A program made the translations under genes and the position numbers. Of a DNA stretch of 64,000 nucleotides, positions 59,164-64,000 are shown piece after piece. Position 1 is the first letter of the stretch. Each line of letters begins with the position of its first letter. The stretch is from assembly GCA_902787755.1 (NCBI GenBank), contig CADAHL010000001.1, forward strand, positions 124,001-188,000, in the 5' to 3' direction. The DNA comes from Oscillospiraceae bacterium. GTDB lineage: Bacteria; Bacillota; Clostridia; Oscillospirales; Oscillospiraceae. The notes beneath the pieces are model-generated. The model had not been told where the DNA came from. It saw nothing but the letters and a program-made list of their open reading frames with translations, and did no database searches.

Positions 59164-59843
59164 AACGAACACTGGTTGATTACAGAGGCTTTCGCCTTTC
59201 CAGAATCAACGAACCCCGCTTCCGTCACATGAAGCTGCTGCTCGGCTGGGTCTTTTACTTTGCCATGTATTTCATCACCGAAAATCTGATTCCCGCGGAG
59301 CGCTGTCACCCCATCCATTGCTTGCTGGACGATCTGATCCCGTTCAACGAGTTTTTTGCTATTTTCTACGTAGGCTGGTACTTCCTGGTCTTCGGTTCCC
59401 TGCTGTATTATTTTCTCCTGGATACCGAACGGTTCAGCCAGCTGTCCAAGTTTATCATTGTGACCCAGGTGATCGCCATGGCGGCCTATATTCTCTATCC
59501 CAGCCGTCAGGACCTGCGCCCGGAGGTCATGCCCAGGGAAAACGTTCTGACTCAGCTGATGGCCTTTATCTATTCCTTCGATACCAGCACGGGGGTGTGC
59601 CCGTCCCTTCATGTGGGTTATTCCATGGGAGTCCTGTCCGTGTTCTGGAAGGACGACAAGGTTTCCCGCTGGTGGAAGTGGGCGGTGCTGGTGATCGTCG
59701 TGATGATCTGCCTGGCGGTTTGCTTTGTCAAGCAGCACTCGGCGGTGGACGTTTTTGCCGCCCTGCCCGTGTGTCTGGTGGCGGAGCTGCTGGTATTCTG
59801 GAATAGCTACTGGAAGCCCAGGCTGACCGCAAAAGCTGCATAA
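59160..59843 (+). CDS. PAP2-family membrane phosphatase/phosphotransferase
   Basis: The 227-residue integral membrane protein has about six helices. Its motifs CPSLHVGYSMG (H151) and VKQHSAVDVFA (H193) are the second and third parts of the PAP2 phosphatase signature. The N-terminal KxxxxxxRP motif is not obvious, as in sphingolipid/inositol phosphotransferase-like members. Candidate roles are dephosphorylation of phosphatidate or undecaprenyl-PP, or head-group transfer. It is coupled to the upstream acyltransferase, and a bidirectional terminator follows immediately. Confidence 0.85.
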   Translation: MKRTLVDYRGFRLSRINEPRFRHMKLLLGWVFYFAMYFITENLIPAERCHPIHCLLDDLIPFNEFFAIFYVGWYFLVFGSLLYYFLLDTERFSQLSKFIIVTQVIAMAAYILYPSRQDLRPEVMPRENVLTQLMAFIYSFDTSTGVCPSLHVGYSMGVLSVFWKDDKVSRWWKWAVLVIVVMICLAVCFVKQHSAVDVFAALPVCLVAELLVFWNSYWKPRLTAKAA

Positions 59844-59886
59844 AAAACCGCGGACGGAGCTAAGGCACTCTATCCGCGGTTTTTTA
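59842..59886. terminator. Bidirectional terminator between convergent lipid genes
   Basis: AAAAAACCGCGGA (59842-59854) pairs with TCCGCGGTTTTTT (59873-59885), so each strand ends in a T-run. The structure includes parts of the stop codons of both convergent genes. Confidence 0.93.
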
Positions 59887-61155
59887 TGCCAGGCCCGGCC
59901 TGCAGGGTCTTCCGATCGATTCCCGATAGGCGAAGTACAGCTCTTCTGTGGCCAGTGCCATCTTGGTTACCGAGAATTCACAGTCGTGGGGATAGATATA
60001 CCAGGTGTCCTCCAGCGTATTCAGATCCACACAGTCGCCGTGTTTTCCCAGGTATTCGTACTCGATATGGCAGGAATAGAGGCTGGGCACAGTCTTTTCC
60101 ATCTCAAAGGGATCGCCGTCAAAATCCGTACCCCGGACCCGGAAGCCGTTCATATCGTGGATCATGGTCCCCTCGCCCAATCGGAGAAAGCGTTTTGCGT
60201 TGGGAAGCGAGTCCACGGTCACCGGCATGGGGCCGGTGCTGTAAGTGCCCTCCCGCACCTCGCGGCGGACATTTTCCCGTTCCCATTCGTACCAGTCCGG
60301 AATATGGGCAAACTCCGTCTCCCCATCCTCTGCGCTCAGCTGCCCCAGCTCGCTCATAGTCCAGCGCTTGCCGCAGGCCTTGCAGAACAACTCCGTCCCC
60401 CTGGAGTCCATCTGATATTCCCTCCGGCAATGGGGACACTGATACAGCACCTTATGGAGTCCTTCCGCCCGACCCTCATAGGGAGTACGGATCCCGCGCT
60501 CCCTCTGCCAGGCAAAATCATCATATTGAAAAGCCTGAACGATGGCCTCGTTGATCTGATCCGGCTTGCTGCGGGACAACTCTTCGGCGGAAAACAGCAG
60601 ACGCATCTCCGCCTCCGTCGGTTTCACGCCCCGGTCGTGAAGGTTCCAGAAGGGGGAGTTCACGTGGTGGCCGTGGCAGATCAGCGTCACCACCGGGACG
60701 CCCAACAGCTTGCACAGCTTCCCAAGAGAAGCCGGAAGCACCGCGGTTGTACCGCAGAGAGAATATCGGGCCTCGGGATAGATGAGGGCCACGTCTCCGT
60801 TCCGGATCACCTGCTTGAGCTGCCGAACCAGCGTGACGTCGTTGGTGAATTTCCGCTTGCAGATACAGCCGACCTTGCGCAGCAGCTCCTCCCGGCCGAT
60901 GAAGCCGTCGATGGCGACCACATAATTGGCCCGCTGCGGGTAAATGGCCGCGGTAGCTACTTTAAAATCCAGGAAGGCGTTATGGTTGCACAGAAGGACG
61001 TAGGGCGGCTTCAGATCCTCCACACCGATCTTTTCGATCCGGCTCTGATGCTTCCACACATCCGGCATGCTCAGAAGCCAGGTCAGAGGACGGAGATACC
61101 AGGCGGTACGCTCCGGGGGACGCTTCATATCAAAACGGGCGGGCTGCTGTTTCAT
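59884..61155 (-). CDS. PlsC-type acyltransferase with zinc ribbon
   Basis: In this 423-residue protein, residues 50-200 are a PlsC domain with intact HX4D motif NHNAFLDF (H58, D63) and IYPEAR at 125-130. After it comes a zinc-ribbon with C240-x2-C243...C258-x2-C261 (CPHC, CKAC), then a roughly 160-residue C-terminal domain I do not recognise (tryptophan- and aspartate-rich beta-like sequence). There is no strong transmembrane helix. Acyl transfer to a glycerolipid is likely; the ribbon may bind another protein or nucleic acid. The ATG at 61155 follows GGGGAGA, with its own promoter. It is convergent with the PAP2 gene. Confidence 0.85.
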   Translation of the reverse strand: MKQQPARFDMKRPPERTAWYLRPLTWLLSMPDVWKHQSRIEKIGVEDLKPPYVLLCNHNAFLDFKVATAAIYPQRANYVVAIDGFIGREELLRKVGCICKRKFTNDVTLVRQLKQVIRNGDVALIYPEARYSLCGTTAVLPASLGKLCKLLGVPVVTLICHGHHVNSPFWNLHDRGVKPTEAEMRLLFSAEELSRSKPDQINEAIVQAFQYDDFAWQRERGIRTPYEGRAEGLHKVLYQCPHCRREYQMDSRGTELFCKACGKRWTMSELGQLSAEDGETEFAHIPDWYEWERENVRREVREGTYSTGPMPVTVDSLPNAKRFLRLGEGTMIHDMNGFRVRGTDFDGDPFEMEKTVPSLYSCHIEYEYLGKHGDCVDLNTLEDTWYIYPHDCEFSVTKMALATEELYFAYRESIGRPCRPGLA

Positions 61156-61185
61156 AGCCGATCTCCCCTTTTCTGTTCTGTGCTT

Positions 61186-61214
61186 ACAATACAATAGAAC
61201 ATCAGGGTTGGCAA
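61186..61214 (-). promoter_or_regulatory. Promoter of the zinc-ribbon acyltransferase
   Basis: TTGCCA (61214-61209) and TATTGT (61191-61186) are 17 bases apart. It lies back-to-back with the promoter of the carboxypeptidase gene. Confidence 0.65.
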
Positions 61215-61231
61215 GCATTTTTCAATGGCTC

Positions 61232-61259
61232 TTGTCAAAGTCGCCGGATTTGGTATAAT
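61232..61259 (+). promoter_or_regulatory. Promoter of the second D,D-carboxypeptidase
   Basis: TTGTCA (61232-61237) and TATAAT (61254-61259), preceded by TGG, have a 16-base spacer. Confidence 0.75.
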
Positions 61260-61290
61260 GAACAGGAGATTTCAGGAAAGAAGGGCTCTT

Positions 61291-62625
61291 ATGAAAACCT
61301 GCCGTCGTCTGCTGTCGCTGCTGCTCTGCCTGCTGACGCTTCTGTGCGTCGCAGTCCCCGCCATGGCTGATGACGGTCCACTCCCCTACGCCATGACGGT
61401 GATCGTAGGCGAACAGAGCTTCCGGGTCAGGGCGTATTCCGAGTCCTATATGGGGAATCTGTATCTCTCCCTCTCTGACCTGGCCTTTGCGCTGAACGGT
61501 ACGGAGAAGCAGTTCCAGATCCATTACAGCAAATCCAACAGCGCTTTCAGCATCACCACCGGTCAGGGCGCCTATTCCGGAAGCAGCCAGGATACCGGCT
61601 GGATGGGCGTGGCGTATCTGTATCTGCAGCAGAACCGGCTGCTGGTCAACGGAAAAGAACGCCGGAATTATACCTACTGCACCGATCTGGATATGTTCAT
61701 GAATATGATCGACGTGCAGCTGATCCTGGATCTGGAAATCGAGCCGCTGGACGAACTGACGCTTGTGCTTCACCCGGACCGGCCCTTTTCCCCGGATCCC
61801 GCGGAGCTGGCGGCAGAGGGTTACTTCGACGCCTATAACGGGATTCTGATCGGCGACGCCGATACCGGAGAGATCCTGTTTTCCCACAACCACGACAGAG
61901 CCGTTCCGATCGCCAGCATTACCAAACTCATGTCCTATCTCCTGATCCGGGAGGCCGCGGACGCCGGAGAGATCTCCATGGACGACACGATCGCTGCATC
62001 CACCAAGGCGGCTGTTCTCTCCTGGACCGCGGACGGGACCATCAGTCTGCAGACCGGAAAAGAGTATCCCATGTTCGAGATGCTCAACGCCATGCTCCTG
62101 GCCTCCAGCAACGAGTGTACCCTGGCCCTGGCCGAACATGTGGCCGGCAGCGAAGAGGCTTTTGTGGAACGGATGAATCAGCGGGCCGGCGAGCTGGAGC
62201 TTCGCAGCGCGAGATTTTATACGCCTCACGGCCTTCCCAGCTACGGCATGGGCCCGGTTCGCGGCAAGCGCCAGAACTGTATGAGCGCGCTGGATCTGTT
62301 CAAGCTCTGTCGGTATCTGCTTTCAGAGCACCCGGAGATCACGGAGATCACGTCTCAGCAGCTCTGCAGGATGGAAGAACTGGACTATACCACCTACAAC
62401 TCCAATCCTCTTGTCTTCAACATGGACGGAGTGACCGGCCTGAAAACCGGCTTTACCAACAAGGCGGGATCGTGCCTGGCGGCATCCATGCCGGTACCGA
62501 CGGAAGACGGCCAGCACAACCTTGTGCTGGTGGTCCTCGGCGCGGAAGCCGCAGAGCAGCGCAACCAGGCCGCTGAGCTTCTGATGCGCTGGGCACAGCG
62601 CCTTTACACGGACAGGCTCTCGTGA
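61291..62625 (+). CDS. D-alanyl-D-alanine carboxypeptidase with N-terminal stalk domain
   Basis: This is an exported penicillin-binding protein of 444 residues. The signal peptide (1-27, cleavage after AMA) leads to a roughly 140-residue N-terminal domain with the pattern of copper-amine-oxidase-N-like wall domains (YLSLSDLAFALNGTEKQFQIHY). A carboxypeptidase domain follows, with S209-x-x-K212 (SITK), S272-x-N274 (SSN) and K385-T-G387. There is no clear C-terminal amphipathic anchor, so the protein may be free or bound through the N-terminal domain. It trims terminal D-Ala from peptidoglycan. The ATG at 61291 follows GAAAGAAGGG; it is monocistronic. Confidence 0.92.
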   Translation: MKTCRRLLSLLLCLLTLLCVAVPAMADDGPLPYAMTVIVGEQSFRVRAYSESYMGNLYLSLSDLAFALNGTEKQFQIHYSKSNSAFSITTGQGAYSGSSQDTGWMGVAYLYLQQNRLLVNGKERRNYTYCTDLDMFMNMIDVQLILDLEIEPLDELTLVLHPDRPFSPDPAELAAEGYFDAYNGILIGDADTGEILFSHNHDRAVPIASITKLMSYLLIREAADAGEISMDDTIAASTKAAVLSWTADGTISLQTGKEYPMFEMLNAMLLASSNECTLALAEHVAGSEEAFVERMNQRAGELELRSARFYTPHGLPSYGMGPVRGKRQNCMSALDLFKLCRYLLSEHPEITEITSQQLCRMEELDYTTYNSNPLVFNMDGVTGLKTGFTNKAGSCLAASMPVPTEDGQHNLVLVVLGAEAAEQRNQAAELLMRWAQRLYTDRLS

Positions 62626-62647
62626 CGCAACGAAATTGAACAGAAGC

Positions 62648-62693
62648 AGCCCCGAAATGTCAGCTTTTATCGCTGGTATTTCGGGGCTTTTCC
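62648..62693 (+). terminator. Terminator of the carboxypeptidase gene
   Basis: AGCCCCGAAAT (62648-62658) pairs with ATTTCGGGGCT (62678-62688), with a short inner stem GTCAGC/GCTGG, and TTTT follows. A TATAAT (62696-62701) lies directly after and may be the -10 of the next gene; its -35 would fall inside the hairpin and is poor. Confidence 0.9.
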
Positions 62694-62725
62694 GGTATAA
62701 TGAAGGCAAGAAAGGTGGGAAATGT

Positions 62726-63139
62726 ATGATCTGTAAGAATATTCTCTATCTTCGGAAACAGGCCGGATACTCCCAGGAGGCTCTGGCCGAAAAGCTGGGC
62801 GTGACGCGGCAGACTCTCGCCAAATGGGAGAACGGTGAAAGCGCCCCGGATGTACTGCACTGTGATCGTCTCGCGGAGATCTTCCAGGTCAACATTGACG
62901 ATCTGATCCGCCAGGATCTGTCCGAGAACGCCGCCGCGCCGAGAGATAAATTTATCTACGGCACCGTAACCGTGGGAGACAAAGGCCAGATCGTGATCCC
63001 GGTGAAAGCGCGGCGGGCTTTTGGAATCCAGCCCGGTGACAATCTGCTGGTTTTAGGAGATCTGAACCAGGGCCTGGCTCTGGTGCGGGCGGATTTCTTT
63101 CTGGATGTCATGGGACAGATCAGGGAGGACAGAGCATGA
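62726..63139 (+). CDS. XRE-AbrB two-domain transcriptional regulator
   Basis: This 137-residue protein has two DNA-binding-type domains. An XRE helix-turn-helix occupies residues 5-62 (LYLRKQAGYSQEALAEKLGVTRQTLAKWENGES in outline), and an AbrB/SpoVT swapped-hairpin domain residues 78-125 (GTVTVGDKGQIVIPVKARRAFGIQPGDNLLVLGD in outline). Its stop overlaps the ABC transporter ATPase start by four bases, so it is most likely the local regulator of that transporter. The ATG at 62726 follows AAAGGTGGGA. Confidence 0.9.
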   Translation: MICKNILYLRKQAGYSQEALAEKLGVTRQTLAKWENGESAPDVLHCDRLAEIFQVNIDDLIRQDLSENAAAPRDKFIYGTVTVGDKGQIVIPVKARRAFGIQPGDNLLVLGDLNQGLALVRADFFLDVMGQIREDRA

Positions 63140-63978
63140 ACAGTATCTTAACCGTAAAAAATCTATGCAAAAGTTATCCGTCCTTTCGGCTGGATAACGT
63201 GAGCTTCTCTCTGGAAGAGGGTAAAATCACGGGATTTATCGGCCGAAACGGCGCGGGAAAGACCACCACGCTGCATTCCCTGCTGTCCTTTGTCCACCCG
63301 GATTCCGGATCCATCCGGTTCTGGGACCGGGAATACGATGAGCACGAGCTGGAGATCAAGCAGCGTCTGGGCTTCGTCTCGGCGGGTATGAGCTTTTACG
63401 CCAAAAAGAAGCTGCGGCAGATCACGGACGTGACCAGACCCTTCTACCATGCCTGGAATGAGGAAGCCTACCGGAAGTATCTTTCGCTTTTCTCGCTGGA
63501 GGAAGAGAAAACGCCGGACGCTCTGTCCAACGGTATGAAGATCAAGTACATGCTGGCGCTGGCTCTGAGCCACGGGGCGGAACTGCTGATCCTGGACGAG
63601 CCCACCAGCGGTCTGGATCCCCTCTCCCGGGAGGAGCTGCTGGAGATTTTCCTGGAGCTGGCCAATCAGGGGAAAACCATCCTGTTCTCGACACACATCA
63701 CGTCCGATCTGGAAAAGACGGCGGACAATATTCTCTATCTGTCCCGCGGACGTCTGCTGGCCGACGACAGCCTTCCCGGCTTCCTGGCAGCTTATCGCCT
63801 CTGTGAGTACGCAGAAGGTCAGGTGCCGCACGAATGGGAAGGCAGGCTCATTGGACCCGGAAGAACGAAAAACGGCTTCAGCGCCCTGCTTCAAGCGTCT
63901 GAAAGGAAAGATTTCCCCCTTCCCTGCCGACAGCCGAGCCTGGAGGAGATCATGATACATTTGGAGAAGGAGGATTAA
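63136..63978 (+). CDS. ABC transporter ATP-binding protein
   Basis: This is a 280-residue stand-alone ATPase subunit for an ABC-2 type transporter. Walker A is GRNGAGKTT at 36-44 and the Q-loop is near FVSAGMSFY. The signature LSNGM (130-134) differs from LSGGQ, as in YtrB/bacitracin-type subunits. Walker B is LLILDEP at 150-156, and the switch His is in FSTHITSDL. It is translationally coupled to the regulator upstream and to a permease starting two bases after its stop. Small regulator-ATPase-permease operons of this kind often handle antibiotics or cell-envelope stress; the substrate is unknown. Confidence 0.92.
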   Translation: MNSILTVKNLCKSYPSFRLDNVSFSLEEGKITGFIGRNGAGKTTTLHSLLSFVHPDSGSIRFWDREYDEHELEIKQRLGFVSAGMSFYAKKKLRQITDVTRPFYHAWNEEAYRKYLSLFSLEEEKTPDALSNGMKIKYMLALALSHGAELLILDEPTSGLDPLSREELLEIFLELANQGKTILFSTHITSDLEKTADNILYLSRGRLLADDSLPGFLAAYRLCEYAEGQVPHEWEGRLIGPGRTKNGFSALLQASERKDFPLPCRQPSLEEIMIHLEKED

Positions 63979-63979
63979 G

Positions 63980-64000
63980 ATGATTGGGAAATTGCTTCAA
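63980..64000 (+). CDS. Start of ABC-2 permease (cut by window end)
   Basis: Only seven codons (MIGKLLQ) are visible, after GGAGAAGGAGG. The position right behind the ATPase gene suggests the partner membrane subunit; MIGKLLQ is a common beginning of ABC-2 permeases. Confidence 0.6.

Noticed and set aside
1..64000. CRISPR arrays, transposases, integrases, att sites, rRNA or tRNA genes
   Set aside because: No regularly spaced repeats, no mobile-element proteins and no tRNA-like cloverleaf were seen on either strand. All substantial open frames are housekeeping or envelope genes.

Overview
The window looks like chromosomal DNA from an anaerobic, spore-forming member of the Clostridia, probably of the Oscillospiraceae/Ruminococcaceae type. 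This assignment is inferred from several features. There is a complete spoIIAA-spoIIAB-sigF operon, plus ytfJ(gerW) and a dacB-like gene. The phosphofructokinase carries the signature residues of pyrophosphate-dependent enzymes. IspH and ribosomal protein S1 are fused. The gene order tig-clpP-clpX-lon-engB is the Firmicutes one. valS has a T-box, and promoters are strong TTGACA-17-TATAAT types. I see no phage, insertion sequence, CRISPR array, rRNA or tRNA gene. Almost all DNA is housekeeping coding sequence with short gaps.

Layout. 0-2.5 kb: divergent glycolytic genes fba and PPi-type pfk. 2.5-8.4 kb: obgE, rpmA, rplU, a DUF3298-type lipoprotein, a CYTH phosphatase and an ABC exporter, all on the minus strand. 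8.4-17.2 kb: a tightly overlapping nine-gene minus-strand operon for the shikimate pathway and Tyr/Phe branch (aroF, tyrA, aroB, aroA, aroC, a CM/degenerate PDT/ACT gene, an aroE-aroK fusion, aroQ, DUF554). It sits behind a 17-codon Tyr/Phe-rich leader peptide and an intrinsic terminator, so it looks like a ribosome-controlled attenuator. 17.3-18.8 kb: the sigF operon. 18.8-21.8 kb: valS with its T-box. 21.8-24.5 kb: an AlgI/AlgX-like O-acylation pair. 24.5-25.3 kb: a thioredoxin-reductase-like flavoprotein lacking the NADPH motif. 25.5-27.2 kb: glnS. 27.3-29.7 kb: a strongly expressed two-gene unit, a 48-residue unknown protein plus an old-yellow-enzyme/Fe-S/FAD reductase. 29.9-36.4 kb: an S24 repressor, a TepA-like Clp protease, M18 aminopeptidase, a TsaC-CoaE fusion, prfA and tmcAL. 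36.4-39.5 kb: ackA, dut and a CD0519-type membrane protein. 39.7-48.8 kb: a minus-strand run ispH-rpsA, cmk, a HI0933 flavoprotein, rluB, dacB, ytfJ, DUF2953, scpB, scpA and an M50 protease. 48.9-55.2 kb: the protein quality-control cluster. 55.4-58.3 kb: an Fe-S Rrf2 regulator divergent from cysK, then glyA. 58.4-61.2 kb: two PlsC-type acyltransferases and a PAP2 protein. 61.3-64 kb: a D,D-carboxypeptidase, an XRE-AbrB regulator and the start of an ABC transporter operon.

The most unusual signals are four. First is the aromatic operon's leader-peptide attenuator. Second, in the same operon, a chorismate mutase gene has lost the second lobe and TRF motif of prephenate dehydratase but kept the mutase active site and ACT domain. 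Third is a TsaC-CoaE fusion. Fourth is the unknown 48-residue protein paired with the abundant reductase. Secondary points are an internal ribosome binding site that could make free S1, two hairpins that hide start signals (tepA, dacB), and a 119-base out-of-frame overlap between dacB and rluB. All product names come from reading translated sequence; no database search was run.
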